Origin: Isoetes taiwanensis
Lineage: Eukaryota > Streptophyta > Lycopodiopsida > Isoetales > Isoetaceae
Direction: 5' to 3'
Length of the DNA: 64,000 nucleotides
Assembly: GCA_021234155.1 (NCBI GenBank)
Contig: JAJEKV010000014.1
Span: forward strand, 18,446,652 to 18,510,651
Made by a program: the position numbers and the translations under genes. Positions 1 through 10,499 of the stretch are shown here, one piece after another. Under the pieces are notes generated by a model, which was given only the letters and a program-made list of their open reading frames with translations, did not search any database and was not told the origin of the DNA. Within the stretch, counting starts at the first letter, position 1, and the number at the start of each line of letters is the position of its first letter.

Positions 1-109
1 TTGGGAAACCTGACTTTGCAAATTGTATGACGTAATATCCAGAATTTGTGGAAATCTACCTTATACATCACATTGTTATGATTCTATTTACAGATAATGT
101 GTATGCTTT

Positions 110-442
110 GTTTACCAATGTTTACTTTTGTTAGGGCCCGAAGGGCCCATAATTTTTCTTACTGTAACTACCAATATGGAATAACATTAATATTATTAAC
201 ACAAACCATTGAAATCCCCCTGAAACCCCCTTTGGTTTGGGTGCATGTTCACACGGGATTTACGTAGGGCAGCGAGAGCTGTCAGATGGGCATATTTGCC
301 CTTTATTCCTTGATCTGAACTGTACACAATGATCCTCGTTTGTGGAGTATGCCTGTACAAGTTTTTATATACTGTATATTGAGGGTTGCAAAATACTATA
401 AGGTTTGAGGAAATGTACTTAATGGTGTTAATTTTGTACACG
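110..442. repeat. Dispersed repeat, copy A (GGGCCC hairpin repeat)
   Basis: A hairpin core, GGGCCC-3 nt-GGGCCC at 134-148, is followed by an AT-rich stretch ending in ATTATTAACACAAA, then a conserved block from about 232 (TTTGGTTTGGGTGCA) to about 440 (GGTGTTAATTTTGTACA). The same blocks recur at 55570-55680 and 55840-56231, partly inverted there. No coding capacity is visible. It is probably part of a transposon or LTR, but I cannot assign a family. Confidence 0.7.
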
Positions 443-454
443 TAATTGATGCTA

Positions 455-509
455 GCATGATCTTAGCAACATAATGATCTGAGCATAATCCTAACATGAT
501 CTGAGCAAC
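455..509. repeat. Short tandem repeat, 3 degenerate copies
   Basis: Three adjacent units of 16-20 bp share the core ATGATCT(G/T)AGCA. It lies just after dispersed repeat copy A. Confidence 0.6.
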
Positions 510-1220
510 TACATGAACTAGAAAGACCAAATTCAGAACCATAAAAAACATGTCAATCCCAAAGAAGACATTCCGACTGTACAAGCATCACCTCTAAAAG
601 CAGGGCATATAAGTAATAGCATATAAGAATTAAAAATTCGAATCAAAACCTTGGTGGTAGCTGTGCGCTCCAATCAAAAGAAAAGCCCTCTGATCACAGA
701 TCAGTAGCTAGGTAATTCTTTTAAAATGTGGAAATGGAGCAAGAAAGCTTGTCCTGAGAGGATCACGAAAAAGGGAAGCACATCAACAATTGTCCTTAGT
801 GCCATTGAATTGTTTAGCAAAGGCTGTGCAACAATCAACAGAAGGAGGGCACATTCTGGAACAAACTGCAAATAACATGAAAAAAAGTGGTAAAAAATGC
901 TTATTTATTACAGGCCTCTTTCTGTTTCTGGCACAATCTTCCTTACTATCCGACTACCTCTTCCGCTTCCTCTGTATGGGTTGTCTGGCTTGGCTTGATC
1001 TCACTTAAGGCGCCTTGCTGATCTCCATCAAGAAAATAGCAGTGAATTTTTGGCGAGCGAGTAGGTAAGAGAAACTGAAGGGAAAAAATCGTCACATAAG
1101 CGCCTGTTTTTTGTGACGTTTAGTAGTCATCAAATTCGTCATTACATCATTGTATTGCAGAATATTCTGATATTGTTATTGGGTTATATGGTATAATGTT
1201 TTTGCCAAGGCTTAGTGTCT
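510..1220. other. No gene recognised
   Basis: There are only short ORFs without family resemblance on either strand, and no RNA gene or repeat that I can identify. Confidence 0.5.
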
Positions 1221-1319
1221 GAGCACCTCTGAGCATTCTAGTGGCTCCACCATGAGCACCTTTGAGCATCCCAGTGGCTCCGCAATGAGCACCTCTGAGC
1301 ATCCTAGTGACTCCATCTC
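1221..1319. repeat. Tandem repeat, 3 x 33 bp
   Basis: Three head-to-tail units start at 1221, 1254 and 1287. Each begins GAGCACCT and carries GAGCATYCYAGTG. They differ at a few positions. Confidence 0.9.
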
Positions 1320-1373
1320 GTCAAGCAATCAATGTTCAATGCCATCTATTGATGAGCCCCCAATGTCAAGGTT

Positions 1374-1403
1374 CTCCCTCCCTCCCTCCCTCCCTCCCTC
1401 CCT
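1374..1403. repeat. (CCCT)n microsatellite
   Basis: About seven uninterrupted CCCT/CCTC units, 55 bp after the 33-bp tandem repeat. Confidence 0.95.
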
Positions 1404-2634
1404 TGCATGATTCGGCCCTTATATTCTGTGTCTTGTATGGTCCCTTTTACTGGCAGCAAGTTTCTTTGTGGAGTGGTGAAGTGGTTTTCTTCAAGTTTAT
1501 CTCTGCAAATATGGCTTCAAGCTCTGATGTTCTTGATGATTCTGAGTCTCTAAATCAGGTAACAGTAAAGGCCTTGACCGTCGATGTATTTGGATAGCAA
1601 AGGTTGCCTTCTTAGAAGGGAGTAAAATTGTTCTGTCTGTCTGGATGTCATTAGTTAGTTTTTCCTGAAGGAATACCTTAGGTCATTCTATATGCACTTT
1701 CAAGAGATATTACATTAAACAAAACAAAAGAAACTCTTGCACCATAAAACAAAAGGGCATACATATGAGTATTTCATAAGCAACTTTGTTAACTCTTTGG
1801 CATAGCTTTATGTCAATAAATAAAGCACACAAAGAATAATGACAAAATGGATATACATCCAACCTATGGTACACCAAACATAAAGACACTTTTTTGCTTT
1901 TTTAATTGTTTTCAACTTAAGCTCTGCCACCACCTCAACATATGGTCTTATGCTCGGTCATGAACATTTATAGATTGTATACTTTCCAATGGACAACTTG
2001 TCGTTCTAGAGCAAGAAAATGCTGATCTTTTTTTGGACTTCCTGCTACAATCAATTTTTACCATTGTTATTTTTTCTTTATTGTGCATACCATTCCAATT
2101 GCCAAGCAATGCCTTGTCGATCAATGCCGCTAGGATGGACACTATCAAAAGCCCTGCCCATTTAAGCAGCTCTTCTTGCATGGCATACAAATATACCACC
2201 TTGCCATTGGCGAGACGTGTAAGTGCTTGGTGATCTCTGCCTCTATAATGACCAGTGGTGGACCCGTTTGTGGGGATATTGCTGCTCGAACCCCAAGTGG
2301 ATCATAAAGCTACTGCAATATTGTACCCATTGCTCTGCGCAAGCTACAGAGGTTTGTTCAGTACTCTTCGTTAGAATGTCTTAGGATGACTGTATAGGAG
2401 ATAGAACATTTCTCGCTGATGTTCAGCAATGTATCTTTCTTTCCCTTGAGAAAAGTGTGTTATTGTCTGATCGCAGGCGGGCGCGGGCGGGGTCATATAT
2501 GGTTTCTCATCATCATTGGAATTCAAACTATGATTCAAACTCAAAGTATACTAAGGTCTTGATCCACAACAAGATCTAGAGATAGAACAAGGACCAATGT
2601 AGGAGGAAGACCTAAAATAGAAGTAGAAATTGGG
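1404..2634. other. No gene recognised
   Basis: Mixed AT-rich sequence. Overlapping short ORFs at 1948-2233 on both strands show no domain or codon pattern that I trust. Confidence 0.5.
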
Positions 2635-3036
2635 GTTGATACTGGAGCAAGACTTGAAGGATCTAGCACTGGCGTAGGGTCTAGGTTGGAGTAGAGACAG
2701 AGACATGAGCAGACTAAAGAACTAAAGTAGGATCAAAAGTTGGAGGAGATACTATTGGAGCAAGATCCTGAAAATGGAGAGTAACTGATTTGAAGATTGT
2801 ACATACATTGGAAGACGCCACTAGAGCAATCGCAGGATTGATACTAGAGCAAGACTTCGAGAATCTAGCATTGGGGAAGGGTCTAAGTTGAGAGTAGAGA
2901 TACAGACACGAGCAAATTAAAGAATAAAAGTAGGATTAAGAGTTTGAGGAGACAATATTGGAGCAAGATCCTGAACATGGAGAGTAATTGGTTTAAAGAT
3001 TGTACATACATTAGAAGACGCCACTAGAGCAATAGT
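2635..3036. repeat. Tandem duplication, 2 x ~201 bp
   Basis: The unit starting near 2635 (GTTGATACTGGAGCAAGAC) is repeated from about 2836 (GATTGATACTAGAGCAAGAC) with roughly 10 percent divergence. Both copies end in GACGCCACTAGAGCAAT. The second copy overlaps the tail of the minus-strand LINE fragment, so the duplication may have used LINE 3' sequence. Confidence 0.85.
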
Positions 3037-3084
3037 AGGATCATGAACTAGAACAAGAATGGGGACTGGAACTGCGACTGGGAT

Positions 3085-3627
3085 CAAAACTGCTATTGGA
3101 TTGGTAGCTCGTTGTTGGATACAGGTGTCCCAATATGTGATGGTAATGAATTCCACTTCAAGATATTTGTATGTTTGTACTACCACCACATTTTGATCAT
3201 GATAAGCAAAGTGAGGCCCTGATAAGATAAGCGAAGTGACCTTGGTCTTTGCCAAGTTGGCCCGCATTCCAATGTCATGTTCATTAGACCCATGCTTCCT
3301 AAACCTTGCCTTGCTGAACTTTTCAATATTGTTAGGGTTTACTAGCATGGCTACTTCAACGGTTTTAAAAGTATGGGACGAATATCTCAATGAGTTGCGT
3401 ATGATCTGAATCTCTCTACCCATAGATTTGCAGATTTGGTAAAAATCATTCCCAGCCTTGCAAGTGCAGACCATGAGATTATGAACCATGAAAGGATGCT
3501 GCATGTTGCATTCTTGGTTGTTCAGTACATAAGGTGCCAAAGAGTTATTGCTTTCTAGCATTGACCAAGACAAAAACTTTGAGAGCGCAGGAGCTACAGA
3601 CATTCTGAAATTATGGACGGTAAACAA
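3085..3627 (-). pseudogene. LINE reverse-transcriptase fragment (end of the RT domain)
   Basis: A 236-residue open frame on the minus strand carries around residues 120-160 the string GMRANLAKTKV, then GPHFAYHDQNV and YKYLEVEF. In plant LINE ORF2 proteins this order (G-M-x-V-N-x-A-K-T-K-V, then Y-K-Y-L-G-x-E-F) marks the end of the reverse-transcriptase palm and the start of the connection region. The conserved Gly of YKYLG is Glu here. The catalytic YADD box is not visible upstream and residues 1-100 do not resemble RT, so this is a truncated or rearranged fragment. After residue 175 the frame runs into low-complexity Val/Pro/Ile sequence from the tandem duplication. The nested GC-rich LINE at 36-42 kb has the same motif at about 40021, so both may belong to one broad family. 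I am fairly sure of the LINE origin and unsure of the boundaries. Confidence 0.6.
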
Positions 3628-5794
3628 CGGCAGCCATAGGTGTGTAAGCAGCGACTAATATGATGGTTACTAGAGACAGACATACTTCTTCTTCTTCATA
3701 CCCATGTGATTTTTGGCAGGAGCCAGCGCAACATGCTAAGTCGTATAAAAAAGATCTCAAGTGATTGCTTGCTTGTAAGAAAAAATAAGGTACATGTTAC
3801 TGTAGCAATGGCAGGTGCAGATCCTCCAGAGCCTTGTCTTTTGCTTCTGCAATATCGTGCAACAGAAAGAAAATGAAAAATGAGATGCAAAAAGTGCAAA
3901 ATTTAAAACCCTCCAAAAGCCAATTAGCATCTTGAAAGCAATTAGAGCCCGAAACAAGGATGCTAATTGCTTAACTTGCTTGAAGTTTTGAGCCATGTCT
4001 GCTACTAGATTCTGTAAATAAAAGACAGAGGAGAATAAGCACAAGATCATTGACCAGATAGGGAGAAGATGGAGGCTATACTGGAAACAACACGCAACAA
4101 CGTAAAGGCAAGGGTTTGAGGTAGAGCCATACGCACCTCGGTAACTATGTGTAGCAAAAGCAAAACCAAAAACTGGAGGGAAACCTATGCCGAAAGACAA
4201 GGAAAGACTCCAAACATAGCAAGCTTCCCGATGGTATCTCCGTGTAAAATTTAGGGCACTTTCTAATTTCGCTCACCGCCGATGCATAAAATAAACTATC
4301 CCGACGGCCAAAAATAGATTTGACTGAGGTGGAGGTGCTACGTGGATAGGCTAGAATTATAAGGAAGGTCGTAGGTCCGATAGGGTCGGTGTGTGATTTA
4401 TTTTTTTTGGAATAAGTGTGTTTTTAGAATGGTTTTTCCGACGTCTTTACCACTGAAGCTTGCACACTTTGGGCACTTCTCATGCCACTCCAGCAATTAT
4501 GGCAAGCTATCCAGCTCTCTTGAAACCCCCATTCGATTAGGCATCTTGCCATCGAAAAATGAAACTGGCTTTAAACCTCGGCCCGAGGAGGTTATCTAGT
4601 CACACTCTGCTTTATAACCTCGCCAGAACTGGATCTAGAACCTACATGAGGCAAATAGAAAAAACTTCATGCATTGTAGACGAATCTGCCTCTTCTTAAC
4701 TGGATCTAAAAGGCAAGGCAGTTTGATGCTTGCTCTTCTTGACTACTGAATCTTGAGAAAGAAACCAATGGCAAGTGGTTGTAGAAAAGTAGATTTCCTG
4801 CATTGTAGACGAATTTGCATCTAGAAGATTGGTAAACACAAAAAATCCAACCCCTCCTCCTCTGCTACCACCTCTGCAGTTATGGCTTCTTCGATAAAAA
4901 ATAGAAAACCCACTTTCTTTTTTTGAAGGAACTTTAGTTTTGAGCTAAACTGTGCATCCAAAGCCTTCGAATTTCTGGCTTCCCTTGTTTTCAAATTCCC
5001 CCCTTCTTTTCTCGTGGCCTTGGAATTAGGCTGCCTGTTGTGTCTTAAGACAAGAATTAGATCACCCAAAGTAGTGCCTATCCCTCTGAAAGTAAGCAGA
5101 AGAGCAATTCCACCATTCAGAAGTTTGCATGGACTCCAAAATCTTTCCCCTGACGCCATAATAGTTCTGGTTTTCTGGCCATGAAAGGTCGGCTATGGCA
5201 GGAGGCTGGTGGTGTTTGTGTTCTCAAGACTCTGATACAGATCTTTAAACAAATTAGGCAAGCTTAAAAATATGGATATTTTGCCACATCAAGCTATGCA
5301 TTGAGTTTTTCTTTGCCATAACCATGCCAGAAGAAGGTTTTAAGCGAAATCCAGACAGGATGAAGCCAGTTTGAAAAAGTGCACAAAAAAAAAAAAAAAA
5401 ACGAGGTCGAGATTATTTAAAAAGGAAAAAGTAGAAAAGTTTATCGCAAATGCATCAGTTTGGAGTGGATTGATCGAAAATTTACGAACGCGGTACATGG
5501 CATCAGACTCTGACATTGGAAATGTCCACAGAAGCTATGCGGGCAAGCTATGGCAGCAAAGGCAGAACGTGAAGGTACGAATATTCTTTTGCAAAGAATA
5601 TTCGAGAAGTTATTATGATAATCACTGGAATATACCTGAAAATAGAATATTCGAGAAATGCAAAATAACCTCTCTAGATCCAACGGTGCCTTACAGAAGA
5701 GGTGGAACAAATAGACACATAGGAAGATGATGATATTGAGGTATGCCAAAATCTTGCTTGTTCTATTTCTAACTGTAAGAGAATCAATAATGAG
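3628..5794. other. No gene recognised; a poly(A) run at 5383-5401
   Basis: Open frames at 3757-4200 and 4821-5159 (minus) and 5371-5730 (plus) have no recognisable domain. A 17-19 base A run at 5383-5401 could be a retroposon tail on the plus strand, but I could not match the sequence upstream of it to an element. Confidence 0.4.
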
Positions 5795-6002
5795 AATGAC
5801 ATGCTGATATTAGACAGTGAAGCAGAAAAAACCGTGACCAGTTCCGCTAAGCTTTTAAAGGATGGATATGAGAAGAATGCAAGTTATGTAAGACTTGAAA
5901 ATGGAGATTACAAAAAGTACAAGGTGTTGGAGTGCTGGAAATTTTTGATTTAAGTGGAAAGCCTGTTGCTTTAAAGGATGTATTGTGCGTATCTACACTA
6001 GT
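5795..6002 (+). pseudogene. Ty1/copia aspartic protease fragment, frameshifted and inverted relative to gag
   Basis: From 5801 the plus strand reads M-L-I-L-D-S-E-A, followed by V-T-S-S-A-K-L and then YVRLENGDYKK. Copia proteases have an (I/L)LDSGAS-type active site followed by a VxLGNG strand, so the catalytic-loop Gly has become Glu. The frame stops near 5953. In a second frame, overlapping from about 5932, LEIFDLSGKPVALKDVL and a short tail continue the fold, with the typical L-x-D-V-L strand, up to about 6000. One frameshift and the lost DSG triad make it inactive. At about 6002 the sequence changes abruptly to gag read from the minus strand. In an intact element gag and protease lie on the same strand, so an inversion or a second copy is needed to explain this junction. 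Confidence 0.65.
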
Positions 6003-6607
6003 TATGCCTACCAGCACCTCGACCTCTGCTCCTAAGATTTCTCCTTTCTTTATCCTTGTCCTTTGCTCTTCCCCTTCCAGTTTTGGCACTTGAAACTTAT
6101 TTACATAGTGTCCCTTGCCTCCACAGTTATAGCATTCTACATTGTTCAGTTTAGGACAGTCTGCTTTAACATGTCCATACATTTTACAGAGGAAACAAGG
6201 ACCAACAGTTCCCTTACCCTTAAATTCAAGGTCCATTCTGGAACTTCCACCTCTATATTTTCCTTTCCCTGCATATAATACTTCTGAATTCTGCTGTACA
6301 TCATCCTCATCATCCAACATTACCTTTTTTTGTTCAAACTCCATTCTAATCATCTCCTCTGCAGCTTCTCTTCTTTTAGCAACATTACGTATCAGTGTTG
6401 CTAACTGCGTGTTCCCTTCAGCAGCTCTGGCAACATGTAGAAGTTTTTGTTGTTCAGTTAGAAGAACTCCAGCCCCTTCAGGATCTGCTACAATGTTATA
6501 AAACTTAGAGAAAAAATTAGTCAAGTCATAATCATCCTTAGCTTTCTTAATTCCTTATCGAGCACATCGATTTATGAGGAGGATTTTTCTTCAAAGTGTC
6601 TTAGAAG
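6003..6607 (-). pseudogene. Ty1/copia gag, C-terminal half with zinc knuckles
   Basis: The minus-strand frame downstream from about 6541 encodes a basic and acidic linker and then two CCHC zinc knuckles. The first, at residues 110-123 of the frame starting at 6524, is complete (CFLCKMYGHVKADC, spacing CX2CX4HX4C). The second, residues 131-144 (CYNCGGKGHYVNKF), has Phe in place of the last Cys, so it cannot bind zinc normally. Zinc knuckles bind element RNA during packaging in the virus-like particle. Upstream, between about 6541 and the insertion site at 6608-6612, the frame is interrupted. The N-terminal gag half continues at 9474, beyond a 2.86-kb insertion. Downstream it runs into inverted protease sequence at about 6002. 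Confidence 0.75.
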
Positions 6608-6612
6608 ATATT

Positions 6613-9468
6613 TGTGACGAGCCTGTCGAGTTGACCCTCCTGGCAACTCGGGATGTTGTCAAAACTTTCACTAATTCTAGGTTGGTATTATGGTAAAGAA
6701 TTGAATCTTCCTTTTGCACAGTTGAAATTACATACTCCAAACTCAATGGGCAAATAGTTATAAATTCAATGTAATTATGTAAACTTAACATCCAAAGAGT
6801 TCACTATTCTCAACAAATATAACATCTAACTGTGAACAATTCAACCCAGGAGCTTCGCTCAACCACGATCCTCGGCTGCAACTTTGCCATCCCTTGTTTA
6901 TTCACTTGCATATGCATTCACCTGGGTTAGTCCCCGTGACTAAGTGGGGATCCACAGCTGCCTCTTGCATGCATGGAAATACTCTGGAATCTTGGATACA
7001 AAGACATAAAGCACACACAAACAAAAGATTACAAGTGAGTACAATGCTGAACACAAAACATAATCCAAGGAAATAAAACTCGGTTAACAAATGCAAGAAC
7101 ATAGCCGGAATAACAAAACATCAGAAACATAGCTCGGGACAATGGGAAGCTCAGCCAGCCTACATGCAGGCCCTGTTAGCAGAGAAATGCCCAGCCAGCT
7201 CACATTCCGAGGCCAGGTTAGTTGGAGTTGGGTGAATTGAGCCAGCGTGATATAAAACCCTTCCAGCCCCGTGCCAAGGCTGGAGGACCTCTTACCATGA
7301 GTCACATGAGTTGGCCGATACAACCTCACCGGAAGCTACGCCCATGAGGAGGAGGCTCGGTGTCCGCGAGCATAGATACAAAGAATACAGGATGACATTA
7401 GAATCTGTCGAACTACCCCAAAGCATCGAACACCGAAGTCCCGGCCACTGGAGGATCCAAGAGATAACAAAATACCAAGACAACGGTGGAACAATGCAAA
7501 GACCAAGACATGTGAAGTTCATTACAATATTTACTAAACATGTGCCTAGATCTTGTCATTGCCGAGGCTGCCCATACAATCTAACCATGCCGAAGTAGCT
7601 AACTCATTGGTGAAGATCATGATCACAATCCAAACATGTGGAGGAAGTTACGAGCCTAACTGTCATTGATGTAGCTCCAATACCCATATACGTTACTGAT
7701 CAAGGAAAGTATAATGCAAAACTTACCTCAAAATCATCCTCTCATGAGGAATTCAACATTCCATAACGTTTATACTTTGAATCCATTAGCTATGATGCTC
7801 TTGATAAAATACAATGCAACAACTTAGAAACTTACAGTTACACTCAGACTAGCAGTACTTCATGCTATAGCCACATTCAGAAACCCCCAAGCTTCACATG
7901 GCTCTCTTTGTACCAATGTGAACCCATCTCAATCTCAATAATCCTTGATGTCAGATGACCGCTTATTCCTATTTCAAGATCCACATGCGAACTTGATGCT
8001 GAAATCCTTGATGCCGAGGGGTCGTTGACGCTCTACATCTATGCTAGGTTACTTCTCAGCACTGGCCCCATCTCCATGAGCTAAGAAAGATACTTTATTC
8101 CAATCCTTAGAATTTTACCATAGTTAGACAATTAATCAAACAATGCATATTCTTACTACTTATGAGTATTCTGCTCAGCTCTTCATGCTCCGATCTCCTC
8201 TGCTGCTAAGCTCAAATGCAACCCAATTCCATCCATGGGTACTTAGCTTTATATTAGGACATGCAAATAAATTGATAAAAGCAGCAAATACAAGACCAAC
8301 AAAAAGCACAAAACATAAAATGACAAAAACATAACATGAACACAAAATGGCGCTGGAGAGCTCGGTACCGACCAGATCCAATCTAATTCTGCCTTTTCTA
8401 AAGTTTCTATGTTGAATCGGTGCTCCCCATGTAATATTCAGCCATTCCTGACTTAAAATCAGCCTTACAGAGATGTTTCCAATGATTGATTATTTTCTCT
8501 AGCCTTATGAGTCTCCAACAAATTCATAATCCATCATATTTGCATGCAAAAATCATGTACAAACTAATCATGGCAACTCATAGCATCTCAATTGCTCAAA
8601 AGCAAAACCCCACCTGAGAATTTCTTCATTTATAGACCTCTGGACCCTCCAAAGATCGTTCTCTAGCTCCAAGAATTAAACTGTAGAAGAACATACCTAG
8701 TGCAGTCAATTCTGACTCAGCATCACAATTTCTGTTATAACTTTCTCATACGGATGAGTTTCGGCCTTATTAGACCCATTCCGGAAAGCTTACTTGAAGA
8801 TCTTTCCAGCAAAATAAACATCACCTGAAAAGGGTCTCGGGTTGCCGAGATATGATGCTTCAAATGTCGGGCTATAAAACTGCCCAGAATTGTTCCCTGC
8901 CTTCATGCTCTGCAACAATCCTTTTGCCAAACAGACAAAACCCTGAACTCATGCTGGATACATGTTATACATGCGTACATACGTACATAAGTATGTATAC
9001 TGGCCCTATCAAGTGCCCAGGTCTGTTACACTCTCCGCTTCTAAAATTTAACCCATGTCCTCATGGGTCGATCATAGGTCTACTGAAGCATTTCTGTGAT
9101 TCAAATCCCAGATCAAAACATATCTCAACTCAGCTCAAAACTTCAGTTCATGTGGCGACTTACTCTACCAAGATCAAATCTTACCAACACCACCTTAGAG
9201 TACAATTGCTATCATCTTACTAAACATGCCACAAGAAAAACCTTACCTTCAACGTCGTCAAAATTTGCTTCCCTTAGCACCTTCATCCTAACTCCAAAGC
9301 ATCTACATATGGCTCCTCTTTCTGAGGATACCATCTCCAAATGTTTTTAAAAGAACAATCATTAGCACCGTCCCGAGACACCGGCATAAATGGGTAGAAG
9401 CGACTACTCATAAACGTCTAGACGGTTTTGCCCAGTTGGTTAAGGGCATGTCGGTTAGGAACGTTACA
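6613..9468 (-). mobile_element. LTR-type insertion (2856 bp) with 5-bp target-site duplication ATATT
   Basis: The element starts TGTGACG at 6613 and ends CGTTACA at 9468, so it has TG...CA ends with matching short inverted termini. It is flanked by the same 5 bp, ATATT, at 6608-6612 and 9469-9473. Removing it brings the two halves of the copia gag together, which supports the boundaries. No gag or pol coding is visible inside, and the two ends do not carry copies of one LTR, so a solo LTR or a small non-autonomous element is likely. Two internal signals look like minus-strand gypsy parts. One is a purine tract directly before TGTAACA at about 9028. The other is a primer-site-like TTGGTACAAAGAGAGCC at about 7900-7916. 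Confidence 0.7.
7900..7917 (-). other. Primer-binding-site-like sequence inside the insertion
   Basis: On the minus strand the sequence CACATTGGTAC is followed by AAAGAGAGCCATG. This resembles the plant LTR-element junction CA + TGGTATCAGAGCC, complementary to the 3' end of initiator tRNA-Met, with changes in the middle. It is too diverged to be functional, and it could be chance. Confidence 0.3.
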
Positions 9469-9473
9469 ATATT

Positions 9474-9850
9474 TCCAAATTTTCTTTGGCGATTTCCCTC
9501 TTCAGCAGTATGGATGCTCCAACCTTACTTGTAAGAATAGCATATGATTCTTTTATTTTAGCTCTATCATTGATCTTAGCACTGTCACCACATGTTACAC
9601 TTGTCTCTGCCTCCTCAGTACCTGCTGACAGTCTTGAAGTAGTGCTCTCCCTTACTCCTGCAACAATACTCTCTGATCCACTACTGCTGTCAGTCACCTC
9701 ATTGGTAATTAGTTCCCACAAATTTTCATTTTCAAGTACATTTTTAATCTGCTCCTTCCAGATTTGAAACCCAGGGTTTCCTTCAAATACCTTAATTCCA
9801 CTAAGAAGTGAAGCTCCAAATCGGCTTGCCGTTGTGACTCTGGATTGTTG
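9474..9850 (-). pseudogene. Ty1/copia gag, N-terminal half
   Basis: Reading the minus strand from the primer-binding site, one frame gives NNPESQRQADLELHF and a lysine-rich stretch, then stops. A second frame continues with NEVTDSSSGSESI, a Ser/Thr/Glu-rich linker, and DRAKIKESYAILTSKVG with an acidic and basic helix ending KENLEI at about 9474. Gag frames of this kind start just inside the primer-binding site. At least one frameshift separates the two parts. At 9469 the coding sequence is cut by the TSD-flanked insertion and resumes at 6607. The assignment rests on position (next to the PBS, upstream of the zinc-knuckle half) more than on sequence alone. Confidence 0.55.
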
Positions 9851-9856
9851 ATCCTT

Positions 9857-9868
9857 GCTCTGATACCA
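9857..9868 (-). other. Retrotransposon primer-binding site (initiator tRNA-Met)
   Basis: The minus strand reads TGGTATCAGAGC, the standard plant retrotransposon primer-binding site, complementary to the 3' end of initiator tRNA-Met. It lies one base from the TG/CA boundary of the adjoining LTR, as expected, and directly upstream of the gag start on the minus strand. Confidence 0.85.
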
Positions 9869-9869
9869 A

Positions 9870-10440
9870 TGAAGAGAAGATAATACAATTTGAGCAAACA
9901 GTTAACTCAACTAGAACCTTATATTCACGAACTTATTTAACTTGAATATATCAAACAACTATACATTGTGGCAAATACCATAATATCAATATTACAACAG
10001 ACTAAAGTTCTAAAGCCCAGGCATTCATCTGTATTATGAATCCGACTACTCCAAAGACCTGTCTTTACAAATAGTTAACTCCTTATTTTATATTCTTCAT
10101 GGTCGGCAACCAACCTTTTGGATCCGGCTCCAATGAACTTCGCCTTTCTATCTATGGTGCCTTGATGAGTTCTTCTGCTACTCGACCGATAATACTTTCT
10201 ATGTGTGACCATTGGCTTCGAATCATATGATAACCTATAGACCATTGCCTTTAAACCATATCACTATAACCTTTAATTATAGTTCACCGTAGCATATTGT
10301 GGAACTTAAGCAACTCTGATAATTTGACTCCATCTATGCATTCCTGCTAATGATCATATGATCATAATCTATGTCTTACATCATGCTGATAGATAGTTAA
10401 CCATAAGGTTATTCAAGCATTATTATATGACTAAATCCTT
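9870..10440 (-). mobile_element. 5' LTR of the copia element (outer end uncertain)
   Basis: The LTR edge next to the primer-binding site is TGAAGAGAAG on the plus strand, so the LTR ends ...TTCTCTTCA on the minus strand. The sequence up to about 10440 is non-coding and AT-rich, as LTRs of this class are, but I cannot fix the outer TG. The matching 3' LTR is not recognisable left of 5.8 kb, in line with rearrangement of that side. Confidence 0.5.
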
Positions 10441-10499
10441 TCAGTGCTGCCAAGAGAAAAATTTATGCAATGAAGAATGTATTAAACACAAAGAGACCA

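Noticed and set aside
4821-5159. 112-codon minus-strand ORF starting MASGERFWSPCK
   Set aside because: Looks protein-like at first, but I see no domain, promoter or neighbour to support it.
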